Positions 35,090 through 45,879 of a stretch of DNA of 64,000 nucleotides are shown piece by piece. The translations under genes were made by a program, and so were the position numbers. The DNA is from Liolophura sinensis (taxonomy: Eukaryota > Mollusca > Polyplacophora > Chitonida > Chitonidae), in NCBI RefSeq assembly GCF_032854445.1, contig NC_088295.1, positions 59,007,249 to 59,071,248 on the forward strand. The letters are read 5' to 3'. Below the pieces are notes generated by a model. It was given only the letters and a program-made list of their open reading frames with translations, was not told where the DNA came from and searched no databases. Position 1 is the stretch's first letter; each line of letters opens with the position of its first letter.

Positions 35090-36027
35090 ACTTTCTATTT
35101 AAGGTTAATCGCGACGTGGATTATTTTAAAGGGTCGTGTTATTCACGATGATCTGATCCGAAACTCTGGAAGTATATAGCGTTCAGAAGGTGGTTGATTA
35201 TGGCCAGCAGTAAAGCCCGGTGTTACAGGGAATAATGTCCGGGTGTGGGAAAAAGGATTTCTTAGTTCCCTGTTAAATATTTACTTGTTTGTGTATTAGG
35301 AAAGAACACTTATATGTCAATTGTAGATGCTTAGCGCAGCGATCATCCGCAAAGATCACGTTCCATTCTGGAAAGTTGCTTTTTTCATCGACAAATCTTA
35401 CAGCTAAAGTGTCAGTAGAACCAGAGGTTTATGTATGTAGAGAATTCTTTGAGTTCATTCGCATTGTTACTTGGGGACGGGACGCTATCATGCCTAATGG
35501 ACTATTGTGTTCCCGGCCATATGCCTCGGCCCAGACGCTGATCGAATCACGCCTATAATCATAGAAGATTTTCTTAGGTATTATTTGACCGTCGTCCGTC
35601 TCTAGGCCAGATGAAGACTTTTTAATCCCACTTGGCATGGCGTTTACACCCAGTTATCAAGTCAAACGCTAGGGTAACAGTTAATCAGAAAGTTCTATAC
35701 TATTCATCCATCGTACTGGTCCCAACATGATTAAATTCAACGGTTCGTTTTGCCATCAATGTGCAACTCCTAGCAGCAAAAGCATCTGGAGTCCTTTTCC
35801 CCGTACCTTACAAGCAAACAAGGTTACAAGTAAATGCCAGGCAGATGAATATTACAAAAGGTGTCTTTTTGCACTTCTGAGTCCTCGGATGCAATCTTCA
35901 TGAAACCATATAGAATCATTTAGAGAAGAAGGGATCTAGAAATACTGTAAATATGCATCGAATTATACTAGAAAATTTCCCGAGATAACAATTAATCATC
36001 GCGTGTCTCTGAAACGGTTGAGGATTA
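35090..36027 (+). repeat. Module G (end) and module B, copy 1
   Basis: The leftmost recognised member of the module cluster. The G part ends with AGCAATAAAGCCC-like sequence, and B starts with GGATTTCTTAGTT at about 35250. B contains GTGTCAGTAGAACCAGAGG, TTGTTACTTGGGGACGGGAC and GCCCAGACGCTGATCGAATC. A frame running from about 35289 ends IESRL-stop at 35558, as in copies 2, 3 and 4. B ends at the SINE in 36028-36285. Its function, if any, is unknown. Confidence 0.8.
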
Positions 36028-36285
36028 TTATTTATTCATTTGTTTTTTTCATTCGATCTGCGTTTAGTGCTGTATTCATAAAAATTTCACTTATACGAGG
36101 GTCACCAGCTTTACAGTGGGAGGGAACCGGACAGAACTCGGTCGAAAACTACGACCATCGGCAATTTGTTGGAAGGCCTTCCAGAGTACGACCGGTGACT
36201 AAACCCGCATGATCTAAACTTTACAGACCAGACTTTCAGCGATGGCATTGGTAAGATACTTTTCTGACAGTGTAGGGCCCATTAC
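36028..36285 (-). mobile_element. SINE-A copy inside the module cluster
   Basis: Antisense, diverged, with a degraded tail (TTATTTATTCATTTG). It follows the module sequence GTCTCTGAAACGGTTGAGG, the same site occupied by SINEs at 39109 and 39991. It therefore predates the duplication of the modules. Confidence 0.88.
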
Positions 36286-36780
36286 CACCATCATGTAACT
36301 GAGTGCCAGAACATAATAGTGTAGATTGCCCGGTCACTTCAAAGGCCTAAGAAACATACACTGTGTACACATTGCTTAAGTCGCCTGGCGACATCTTGCG
36401 TATTAACACGCTGTTCTTCTTGTCCACAGCTAGATTGTACTGTCTATATTTTACATATTCGGTTTCCACCCTTAGGCCACATTCTGTTTTTATGGCAAAG
36501 AAAAACCGAGCTCTATTCAGTGTAGCTTAGGGAAGTGAAGTAAATAAACAATGAAGGCAGATAAATATCATGGCCGTATACAATATTATGAGTTATATAT
36601 CGCCCATTATCTGTTAGCACGCAACCTGCAAATGGTGTTAATAATATACATAACGGCGAATAGAGTAAAATATTTACTGAATGTGATTTGAGTGAAAGTT
36701 GTGGAGAGAGGCCTCATATCGTGCTAATTTTCTCATATTTAACGGCATTCGAGCGTATTCACTTGTCAAGCGTTAAGTGC
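36286..36780 (+). repeat. Module D, copy 1
   Basis: Contains the near-palindromic ACACTGTGTACACATTGC, then TCGCCTGGCGACATCTTGCG, the run TCCACCCTTAGGCCACATTC, and CACGCAACCTGCAAATGG. It is nearly identical to 40265-40740 over most of its length and diverges only near the right end. No conserved frame was found. Confidence 0.85.
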
Positions 36781-37054
36781 ATGTTAAGGGATACGTAATG
36801 TCATGATGGTTTTGGCTGACGGACACGCTAGTTGCCCTCATGGCCAAGACATGGTCACTAGCGTTCAAAGAGAAGTTGTATCTGAAAACTGGTTGTTATA
36901 TGGCGCCAATGCAGTCAGTCTTTATCAATTTCTTCCTACCACACTGAGAATATATGTGGTCACATTAAAGAAATCGTGGAGGCAAAGGCTCTGTTTGCAG
37001 AACTTATCATCTGTCTTCAGACTCTGTTAACCGTGCAAAGACAGAAAAAGCCTC
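36781..37054. other. Copy-specific spacer in the module cluster
   Basis: Replaces the degenerate antisense SINE present at the equivalent place in the units at 40.87 kb and 46.75 kb. No feature was recognised; the frame at 36803-37030 is without motif. Confidence 0.5.
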
Positions 37055-37615
37055 ACCCATTACACACTGGAACTGAATCTCTCATATATGTATATGAGAT
37101 ATAAATCCCCCAGGTTACGCTTCTAAGAGCATATTTTATTACATGAATTTTATCTCAGCACTGAACGTAAAGTTTTTATTTCCAATTCATCTAATAATTC
37201 TGGAAATTTCTCTGATGAGTTGAATCAGATTTAGGCCAAAAGTCGTTTGCTTTTATCACCTCCTCGAGTGGCAGATAAATTGCTTGTTTCGATAGTTGTT
37301 TGTGTAGCTGTTATCAGCAGGACAAGCCGCGGCAGAGTAGTGTTGTTTCCTACTTGCAACCGGAGGACACAGCTCTGGATGTGACAAGGACTTTCCGGGA
37401 ACCTATCAAGTGCCAGACTTTATGGTCGTTCTCCAACTATCGCTCGTGGCGGATCATTTCGAACGGAGGGATAACTTGGCTAAAGACTAATCTATTTCCT
37501 CTTTATCTGGTCCGGGTGATACGTGGTCAAACTGTCGCGTTTGTGGAATGGGTGTTAATCCCGTACCCACTTCCATTAGCCTACATCTGGTGGCGGTGTG
37601 GACGATGATACGGAT
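37055..37615 (+). repeat. Modules H and E, copy 1
   Basis: H carries CCCCCAGGTTACGC and a following A/T-rich stretch. E starts near TTTGCTTTTATCACC and has AGCTGTTATCAGCAGGAC, GGATCATTTCGAACGGAGG and CTAAAGACTAATCTATTTCC. A 102-codon frame (37300-37608) ends IWWRCGR-stop. The same frame and stop recur in the inverted copies at 43882-44190 and 51731-52039, and the second half also in copy 4. Translated relatives are unknown to me. Confidence 0.85.
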
Positions 37616-38355
37616 CTACAGATTACTGAAAACCAGTGAGTCAGTTTGGTCCAAATTATATATCAGCACTCTTGGTATTTATGAAAACATGTACGCTGAA
37701 AATTCTATTTGGCAAAATCCGTCACCATACCAGACAATTTGAAATGATTTGACATACTGTAGACAGTTGTCGGAAAGGATCACATAAATTTTTATGACAT
37801 CACATGGACATGGCTGATGAAAAGAAAATTTACTCGCTCTGGATATAATCTACCAAACAGACTACAATCATCTAATCTTTCTCTGGTTGATAACTGTAAA
37901 CTAATTTAGGGAATTAGAATAGCATGAAAGGAATTTTTTCGGCCATTAGATATTATGAGTGAATTCCGGGTCAAAACACATGCTCCCTAAATCTTTATGA
38001 GGTGTGCAAATCTAATCTTGTTCATAAAAAGCTCAATTCTATTTCAGACCTGAATAAGGTAGGTTTGACTTCCTTGTACTATACAGTGTATGCCAGGAAA
38101 TCGGTATACTAAGTCGACAGGTAGGTTTTCAATTGGTCTTTGAGCCTGGTGTGGTACCGGGTTTGATATAATTACGCAGACTTTATTCACGGGAAATCAC
38201 TGACAGACGTTCTCAGCAAGATGAATCCAGACTTACAGGTTAATAGACCACTGTCTGCCATTAGTGATTTTCTGATCCAGTGCGCTAGAACCATTGGCCA
38301 TGTCATTGACTGCTGTGAGCAAAAAAACCAGCGTTACTGTGGAGATTGCGGAGCT
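37616..38355 (+). repeat. Module G, copy 1
   Basis: Links E to B. Marked by GAATTCCGGGTCAAAACACA, TGTGCAAATCTAATCTTGTTC and CACTGACAGACGTTCTCAGC. Counterparts lie at 41701-42400, in part at 44790-45170, and at 49136-49825. No conserved frame. Confidence 0.85.
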
Positions 38356-39108
38356 GTGGGGAAAAAAAGCATTTCTTAGTTCTCTGTTAAATATTGACTT
38401 TTGCTTCTGGCAAGAAAGAAGTTTTCTGTCCACCGTACATGCTTAGCGGTCGGGATCATCCACAAAGATCACGTTCCATTCTGGAAAGTGGCTTTTTTTT
38501 ATTGACAAACCGTTTAGCTCAAGTGTCAGTAGAACCAGGGGTTTACGTATGTAAAGAGTTCGACAAGTTGATCCACATTGTTACTTGGGGACGGGACGCT
38601 ATCATGTCTAATGGACTATCATGTTCCCGGCCATTCCCCTCGACCCAAACGTTGACCAAATCACGCCTTTAATCGTGGAAGGTTTCTTAGATATTATTTG
38701 ACCGTCGTCCGCTTCTATGAGAGGTTAAGACTTTTAATCCCACCTGGGCTACCGGTTATCCACAGTTATCAAGCCAAACGCTAGACTAACAGTTAATAAG
38801 AAAGCTCTATACCATTCATCCAGCGTACTGGACCCAACAGTAATTTCAGTTTTGCCATCAGTGTATCTCTGCGAATAGTAAAAGCATCTGGAGTTTTTTT
38901 TCCCGCGTACATTGTTAGCAAACAGCTATAACTCCAATGCAGAATGCATATTACAAATGCGTCTTTTTCCACTTCTGAGATCATGGATGAAATCTTCTTA
39001 AAACCACATAGATTCGTTTAAGAGGAAAGGATTTAGAAGCGCTGAAGGAACGATTCGCATCATGCTAGAAAAGTTCCGAAGATAATTGATCTTTGGACCG
39101 AGTGAGGA
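38356..39108 (+). repeat. Module B, copy 2
   Basis: Same landmarks as copy 1 (GTGTCAGTAGAACCAGGGG, TTGTTACTTGGGGACGGGAC). The frame at 38394-38672 ends KSRL-stop in register with the other copies. The right end (GTTCCGAAGATAATTGATC) continues to the shared SINE insertion site. Confidence 0.88.
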
Positions 39109-39387
39109 TTTTATTCATCTATTTGTTTATTTTATCGATTCACGATTTACCCTGTTCTCAAAAAGATTTCACCGGTATGGTGGTGGCCAGCTTTTTGGTG
39201 GGAGGGAACCGGGCAGAGCCCGGGGCAAAACTGCACGACCATCCGCAGTTTACTTGTAGACATTTCCCAGTACGACTGGAGACGAAACATGCATGATCTA
39301 GACTTGAACTCACGACAATGGCATTGGTGAGAGGCTCCTGTGTCATTCTACCGCACTAGCTCGCAAACCACTCGGCCATGGATGCCT
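39109..39387 (-). mobile_element. SINE-A copy inside the module cluster
   Basis: Antisense, nearly complete, with the head reaching CTCGCAAACCACTCGGCCATGG. It sits at the same module position as the SINEs at 36028 and 39991. Confidence 0.92.
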
Positions 39388-39762
39388 TTCACCACCACCA
39401 AGAACACAATATTATAGACTGCCCGGTCACTGCAAAGGCCGTCGTCGTTAGAGTGAAATGGGAAATATAGTTAAATAATGGCGTTAAAAAAGAATGGAAC
39501 AAACAAACAAATGTAGATTATCAAGCAACTGTAATTAACGTTGAAGGACAACCGTGGTTTGTGTTAACAAAATATTAACATACTCGAGTTTAGATCCTTA
39601 TGTTCAATGATAACCTATCTCATCTCACCATGTAATTGAGTACCAAGACATAATAATATAGATTGCCCGGTCACTGCAAAGGCTTAAAACATATACACTG
39701 TGTACATATTGCTTGGGTCGTCTGGCGACATCTTATGTGTTAACGAGGAGTCTTTCTGTCCA
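39388..39762 (+). repeat. Module D, partial copy 2a
   Basis: Includes the stretch GAAATGGGAAATATAGTT and AACAAACAAACAAAT, which looks like the 3' end of a SINE-B type element and is shared with 45945-46015. It then has GATTGCCCGGTCACTGCAAAGG and the start of the D core (ACACTGTGTACATATTGC). It stops early at GTTAACGAGGAGTC. Confidence 0.8.
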
Positions 39763-39990
39763 CTTCGTAGAAGCCTCTATAAGTTGATAGACATTGTTAT
39801 TAAGGACGGGACGCTATGATGGACTATCATGTTCTTTTTCCACTTCTGAGATGTTGTCGAAATCTTCTTAAAACCATATAGATTCATTTAAAGAGGAAAG
39901 GATTTAGAAACATTGAAGGCACGCTTCGAATCATGCTGGAATAGTTCCGAAGATAATTGATCATAGTGTGTCTCTGGACCGGGTGAGGAT
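39763..39990 (+). repeat. Module B, internally deleted copy 2b
   Basis: Joined directly to the broken D copy at about 39762. It holds AAGTTGATAGACATTGTTA, AGGACGGGACGCTATGATGG, then jumps to the far end of B (TTCCACTTCTGAGATG to GACCGGGTGAGG). A whole H-E-G block and most of B are missing, so this is a deletion-shortened unit. Confidence 0.8.
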
Positions 39991-40264
39991 TTTATTTACC
40001 TGTTTGTTTATTTCACTCGATCTGCGTCTTCCGCCGTACTCAAGAACATTTCATTTATATGACGATGGCTTTATCGTGGGAGGAAACAGATTTGAGCATG
40101 GGGGAAAACTATGACCATCTGCAGTTTACTGGAAGACCTTCCTAAGTACCACCGGAGAGGAAACCTGCGTGATCTCCATTGGAGCTCACAGCGATAGCAT
40201 TGGTGAGAGGCTCCTGTGTCAGTTTTACTGCTCTAGCTCGCGAACCACTCGACCACAGAGACCC
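39991..40264 (-). mobile_element. SINE-A copy inside the module cluster
   Basis: Antisense, diverged, head reaching CTCGCGAACCACTCGACC. It occupies the third instance of the same insertion site. Confidence 0.9.
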
Positions 40265-40740
40265 ATCACCACCCCCATGCAGATGAGCGACGGAACAATA
40301 TATAGAGCACCTGGTCACTGCAAAGACTTAGCAGACATACACTGTGTACACATTGCTTAAGTCGCCTGGCGACATCTTGCGTATTAACACGCTGTTCTTC
40401 TTGTCCACAGCTAGATTGTACTGTCTACATTTGACATATTCCGTTTCCACCCTTTGGCCACATTCTGTTTTTATGGCAAAGAAAAACCGAGCCCTGTTCA
40501 GTGTAGCTTAGGGAAGTGAAATAAATAAATAATGAATTCAGAGTGAATATCATGGCCGTATACAATATTATGAGTTATATATCGAACATTATCTGTTAGC
40601 ACGCAACCTGCAAATGGAGTTAATAATATACATAACGGCGAACAGAGTAAAATATTTATTGAATGTGATTTGAGTGAAAGTTGTGGAGAGAGGCCTCATA
40701 GTGTGGGAATGGTCTGATCTGTGATGGAGTTCAAGTGTGT
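40265..40740 (+). repeat. Module D, copy 2b
   Basis: Almost identical to 36286-36720, including TCGCCTGGCGACATCTTGCG and CACGCAACCTGCAAATGG. The match to copy 1 ends near AGAGGCCTCATA, after which it follows the 46.5 kb copy instead (GGTCTGATCTGTGAT). Confidence 0.88.
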
Positions 40741-40871
40741 TCATTTGTCAAATGTTTAGTGCATATTCAAGGGTACATGTTGTCATAAATCCTTCATTCT
40801 AGCATTCATTGCTTAGCTCAAATCAAGTTGTTTTCTGTCTGTTTGTCTTCCTCAGATGTTCTCAAATTACT

Positions 40872-41035
40872 TGATTGGAGTTTAGCGCCGGATTCAACAA
40901 TATTTTGCTTGTACAAGGGTAGACAGATTTATTGGAGGAATGTCCGAGCCCCGGAAAAAACATTAACCTTTGGCAAAGAGCCGATAAACTTTACCGAACG
41001 TGCATGACGTACAGGCGTGGGTGGTGTTTGTATAG
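40872..41035 (-). mobile_element. SINE-A relic, antisense, strongly diverged
   Basis: GGAGTTTAGCGCCGGATTCAACAATATTTTG and the following GTACAAGGGTAGACAG-like stretch align with the SINE-A 3' half. The same relic with the same left flank (AAATTACTTGATNGGAG) is at 46748-46905, so it too was copied with the unit. Confidence 0.65.
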
Positions 41036-41144
41036 GAGGACGTTGTTCAGCAGTGGATTTCATGTAAGATCATCAAATTACTATAGATGTAAGACATTAA
41101 CCGCGCAAATAAAAATAAGCCAGAACCATCAAATGGAATGTAAC

Positions 41145-41700
41145 GTAAACATTCATATATGTATTTTGATTGATAACGGTATAACTCTCCCAGGTTACAT
41201 TTATCAGAACATATGTTTTCGTCTGAGTTTTATCAAAGCACTGAATATTTCCTTGCTTTTGAATTCCGTTTAATGCAGAAACACTGGAATTGAAACTACT
41301 GAGTGCAATATTCTCTTGGGGTTGAATTCGATGTAAGACCTTTGCTTTTATCACTGCCTGGAATGGCAGGTAAATTGCTGTTTTCGATGCTTGTTTGTGT
41401 AGCTGTTATCAGCAGGACAAGCCGCGGCAGAGTAGTGTTGTTTCCTTACTTATAACCGGAGGACACAGCTCTGGAAGTGACAAGGGCTTTCCGGGAACCT
41501 ATCAAGTGCCAGACTTTATGGTCGTTCTCCAACTATCGCTCGTGGCGGATCATTTCGAACGGAGGGATAACTTGGCTAAAGACTAATCTATTTTCTCTTT
41601 ATCTGGTCCGGGTGATACGTGGTCATACTGTCGCGTTTGTGGAACGGGTGTTAATCCCGTACCCACTTCCATTAGCCTACGTCTGGTGCCGGTGTGATCT
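41145..41700 (+). repeat. Modules H and E, copy 2
   Basis: Nearly identical to copy 1 through E. Small indels break the 102-codon frame near the start, and a deletion before the stop removes the GR-stop end. The frame at 41477-41722 therefore runs on into CDLQITENQ. It is the only largely intact E copy without the shared stop. Confidence 0.88.
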
Positions 41701-42400
41701 ACAGATTACTGAAAACCAGTGAGTCAGTTTTTTCCAAATTATATATCAGCACTCTTGGTATTTATGAAAACATGTACACTGAAAATTCTATTCGACAAAA
41801 TCCGTCACCATACCAGACAGTTTGCAATGATTTGAAATACTGTAGACGGTTGTATGTTTAATTAGAAAAGATCGCATCAAGGATTATGACACCACATGGA
41901 AATGGCTGGTGAAAAGAAAATTTACTCGCTCTGGATTCATCATAAAAATACCAAACAGATAACAATTATATAATCTTTTTTATGGTTGATAACTGTCATT
42001 TGATTTACAGAATAAAAATAGCATATAAGGACAGAACACCTGCTGTCTTAAACGTTGTGAGGTATGCAAGTCTAGTGTTGTTTACGAAAATCGCAATTCC
42101 ATTTTATACCTGTATGAGGTCGGTTTGACTTTCGTGTACTACGTGTCACAAGTCGGTACTTAACTCAGGCAGGTCTATAATTGATCTTTGAGTCTGGTGT
42201 GGTACCGGGTCTGATATAGTTACATATACTGTGTTCACGGGAAATCACTGAGAGACGTTCTCAGCAGGAGGAATACAGATCCATACACAAGGGCACGGTC
42301 ATTTATGATAGTCTGATCCGCTACGCTTGAACAGTTGTCTCTGTCATTGACTTTAGTCAGCAATAAAATGTGGCGTTACGGTGGATAGTGTGGAGCTATG
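41701..42400 (+). repeat. Module G, copy 2
   Basis: Very like copy 1 up to about 41870, then clearly diverged. It keeps GTACCGGGTCTGATATAG and CACTGAGAGACGTTCTCAGC before B. Confidence 0.82.
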
Positions 42401-43085
42401 GGAAAAAGGGCTTTCTTAGTTCTCTGTTAAATATTGACTTTTCCGTCTGGCAAGATAGAATAGTTTTCTATACGCCTTGCATGCTTAGCATCGCGGTCAT
42501 CCGCAAGGATCACGTTGCATTCTGGAAAGTTGCTGTTTTCATCGAGAAACCTTTTAGCGCAAGTGTCAGTAGAACCAGAGGTTTACGTATGTAGAGAGTT
42601 CTATAAGTTGATCCGCATTGTTACTTGGGGACGGGATGCTATCACGTCTAATGGACTATCATGTTCATGGCCATACGCCTCGGCCCAGACGCTGATCGAA
42701 TCACGCCTCTAATCGTAGAAGATTTCCGTAGATATCATTTCATCATCGTTCGTCTGTGTGCCAGGTTAAACCTTTTAATCCCACTTGGGCTGGCGATTAC
42801 CCCCAGTTTTCATACAAATGCCATGGTAATAATTAATAAGAAAGTTGTATTCCATTCATCTGTCGATTTAGAAGCAATGGCCCTGTTTAAACAGAACGCT
42901 CCGTTTTGCCATCAGTAAAGCATTACAAGAAGGGAGTGTTTACCCTGTATCCAATAATCAAACAACTGTACCCCCAATGCAGATATATATTTCAAAGGCG
43001 TTTAATAACACATGTTAGAGCTTGGATGAAGTATTCTTAACCTCGGAAATAAAACACATATAGAACTGTTAAAAGAGGTCAGGAT
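42401..43085 (+). repeat. Module B, copy 3
   Basis: Frame 42515-42712 ends IESRL-stop like copies 1 and 4. A second frame (42661-42918), read one base off, also has a relative in copy 5 at 50057-50278, with ITPLIVEDF/IPPLIMEDY and LLIPLGLAIT. Which frame, if either, was ever translated is unclear. Confidence 0.85.
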
Positions 43086-43194
43086 TTAGTCTACATGACA
43101 TTTTGAATCAAATGGAATCAGATTACTTTAGTGCTATATACACATCAATGTTGTACAGGAACTTTCTTTTAAAGGGATTCGTTGTTGGAACTCA
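43086..43194 (+). repeat. Short duplicated segment next to module B
   Basis: GAATCAAATGGAATCAGATT and TTTAGTGCTATATACACATC recur at 50406-50460, directly after B copy 5. Confidence 0.6.
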
Positions 43195-43475
43195 TTCACG
43201 GATTACGAATTTGATATGGAATTCATGCCTGCAATATTCATTGTCTGCCCGGCATCATTGAAAACTGATGACCGCTTCACTCTTGTGTGTTACCGGCTTT
43301 ATTTCTTATTTCTATACTCTCTTACATACCTTTGTCTTTGGGAGCTAGTGTTAAACGTTGTTTAACAACGGAAATGGATCTTGCGATTATCGACTTGGAA
43401 CGCCCTTTACTGACTACGAATGGTATATGAATGTCAGAATTGACGCTTATATTTACTTCCAAGCTTGTTAAAACA
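43195..43475 (+). mobile_element. Element R 3' tail fragment
   Basis: Reverse complement of 58588-58870 and related to the 11.8 kb tail: TTTCTTATTTCTATACTC, GGGAGCTAGTGTTAAACG and TGGTATATGAATGTCAG. The two copies at 43.2 and 58.6 kb are closer to each other than to the others, forming a subfamily. Confidence 0.65.
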
Positions 43476-43539
43476 GGTTGACTGAAAGGCGTTATGAGTA
43501 TGTATTTGTCTCTTTATTTTTTGGCGTTAAGACAGCTGT

Positions 43540-44430
43540 TTTGTACAGAGAGAACCAAGGGCAATTACATTTTCTACACTGTTTCTCGTATATACTGGTT
43601 TATTAACGAACTTGGATGAAGGAAATGTCCCACAGGTGAACAGGGTCTAATGAGGTACATATGCCTTAGTTTGAAGAAGACATGTTCGAGAAACCTCAGG
43701 CCGCCCGATTTTAATGGGCGGAATTTTAATAAATACAGCGATCTAACGATGAAATGCTGTGTGTACTTTATATACGCATACGCATACCCATAAACATAGC
43801 TTCCGTAGTTCGAAAAACGTTGATACCAACAAGCCGATATTCTGCTGACCAACTTGTTTTTCGATAGTTTGTCGGTTCGTTTTATCGTCCAAACCTCCAC
43901 AAGATGTGCACTAATCGGACTGGGCAGGGTATTAGTCGCCGTCCCGCTAACGCGACAGTTTGACCACTTATCACTCTGGCCAGAAACGGAGAAAATAAAT
44001 GACTCTTTGTCCAAGTTATTTCTACGTTCGAAATGATCCACCGTGAGCACAGGTTGAAAAGCGACCATGAAGTCTGGCACTCAATGGTTCCTGGAGAGTC
44101 CTTGTCACTTCCAGAGCTTTGTCCTCCAGTTATATGTAGAAAAACAGCACTATGCTTCCGCGCCTTAACCTGATGATAATAGCTACGCAAACAACCATGG
44201 AAACAAGCAATTTATCAGCCACTCGAGGCGGTAATAAAAGCAAAGGCGTTACATCTAATTCAGCCCTTAAGAGAAGATGGCACCCACTCGTTTCATTTCC
44301 AGTGTTGTTGGATGAACTAAAATTCCAAAAGTAATACGTCTAGTGCTGATATTTAATTGAGGTGATAAAATATGCTCTTAATATTATAACCGGGGGAATT
44401 AATACCGTAATCAGAATACATGTACAAGAT
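43540..44430 (-). repeat. Modules H and E, copy 3, inverted
   Basis: Read on the - strand: H (to about 44260), E with the 102-codon frame at 43882-44190 ending WRFGR-stop, then a flank to 43540 shared with the inverted copy at 51.4-52.2 kb. A 168-codon frame (43574-44080) in another phase is the third longest-looking open stretch here. It is interrupted in the other copies, so it is probably fortuitous. Confidence 0.85.
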
Positions 44431-44573
44431 TTTCAGTTTCAGTGTTGGATGACTGAGGATTATCTTATTTTTACACGGTTAACAGCTTCCATGCAGTATA
44501 GGGCTTTGTACAGATGAGGTTTTTTCAGAATGACGTCGCAGATTCTAAACTAAGATTCGAAATTTGAAAACAA
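44431..44573. other. Unique spacer
   Basis: No module or SINE similarity recognised. Confidence 0.5.
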
Positions 44574-44788
44574 ATGACCCAGGAGCCTCTCACCAATGCG
44601 GTCGCTGTGAGTTCAAGTCCAACTCATGCTGGCTTCCTCTCAGGCCGTACGTGGGAAGGTCTACCAGCAACCTGCGGATGGTCATGGGTTTCCCCCGGGC
44701 TCTGCCCGGTTTCCTCCCACCATAATGCTGGTCGTACAGGTGAAATATTATTGAGTACGGCGTAAAACACCAATCAAATAAATAAATC
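44574..44788 (+). mobile_element. SINE-A copy, well preserved, 5'-truncated
   Basis: Begins at ATGACCCAGGAGCCTC, after the A-box region, and keeps the body and tail almost at family consensus. It is one of the youngest-looking copies. The 63-codon frame at 44574-44765 is SINE sequence. Confidence 0.95.
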
Positions 44789-44789
44789 A

Positions 44790-45169
44790 GTCAAATCGAA
44801 GACCCTTTGCTTTCAATATTTTCCAGAATTTTCTGGCGATATGACGTATGCAAATCTAATTTTATTCGCAAAACCCGCAATTATTTGTTAGGGCTTCATT
44901 CAGGTTTTTTGATAAGCTAGATATGTCCCTAGCGCTATAGGTCAGATGTAGGTATGGAAGGTTTATAAGTGGTTTTTCGGACTGTGGGGGTACTGTATAG
45001 GCGTCATCTGGTTAATCTCTCCAGAAAATAAATCCAGACGCACAGATTAATAGACCCTGGCCGTGTCATTCATGATTGTCTAATCGGATACGCTAGAACC
45101 GTTGTCTCAGTCATTGACTGTAGTCAGCAATAAAACCCAATATTACGGTGAATAATGACGGACTGTGGA
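44790..45169 (+). repeat. Module G, copy 3, partial
   Basis: Starts within G (ATGCAAATCTAATTTTATTCG). It is diverged, with the 5' half missing where the inverted E copy and SINE intervene, and leads into B copy 4. Confidence 0.75.
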
Positions 45170-45720
45170 AGAAAAGGATTTCTCAGTACTCCGTTGTATA
45201 TTGATTCTCCCTCTGGTAAGAAACAAGAGTCTTCTGTCCACTATAAACGATTTGCATCGCGATCATCCGCAAGGATCACGTTGCATGCTGGAAAGTTGTT
45301 TTTTTCATCGACGTACCTTTTAGCTCAAGTGTCAGTAGAACCAGGGGTTTACGTATGTAGAGAGTTCGACAAGTTGATCCACATTGCTACTTGGGGACGA
45401 GACGCTATGATGCCTAATGGACTATCATGTTCATGTCCATACTTGTCATCCAAAACGCTGGTCGATTCACGCCTCTAATCACAGGAGATTTTTAGGGACA
45501 TTATTTGATCATCGTCAGTCGATATCTTAATCCTTTTAATCCCCCTGGGGATGGCGATTACCCGCAGTTATCATTCAAACGCCATAGTTACTGCGGGTAA
45601 ACGGGATACACAAGCTGTTATAACTCCAATGTACATAAATAGTGCAAAGGCATCTATTTACACTTATAACTGTTAAATGAAAACTAATTCAAACCACACA
45701 GAATAGCCAATGGAAGGTAA
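45170..45720 (+). repeat. Module B, copy 4
   Basis: The frame at 45155-45478 is the longest version (107 codons) of the B frame and ends VDSRL-stop. It shares YVCREFDKLIHI and WGRDA with the others. The second half of the module is more diverged than in other copies. Confidence 0.85.
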
Positions 45721-45879
45721 GGTTGAAATCAAGCCTCTACACATATGTCAAGACACATCTTGTGTCTCTGGACATAATTAAAGTTGAAGATTTATCTCAA
45801 TTTTGTCCAGAGTCTCCCGACCTCGAGTCGGACGCTCCAACCTTTAGACCAATAAAGCGATTTTAAAATATATGATTTT
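45721..45879. other. Diverged module junction
   Basis: Weak traces of module sequence (GTGTCTCTGGACATAATTAAAG resembles the end of B) without the SINE found there in the other units. Confidence 0.45.

Noticed and set aside
43574-44080. 168-codon - strand frame
   Set aside because: It lies in an inverted module E copy and is in a different phase from the frame conserved across copies. The same phase has stops in the other E copies.
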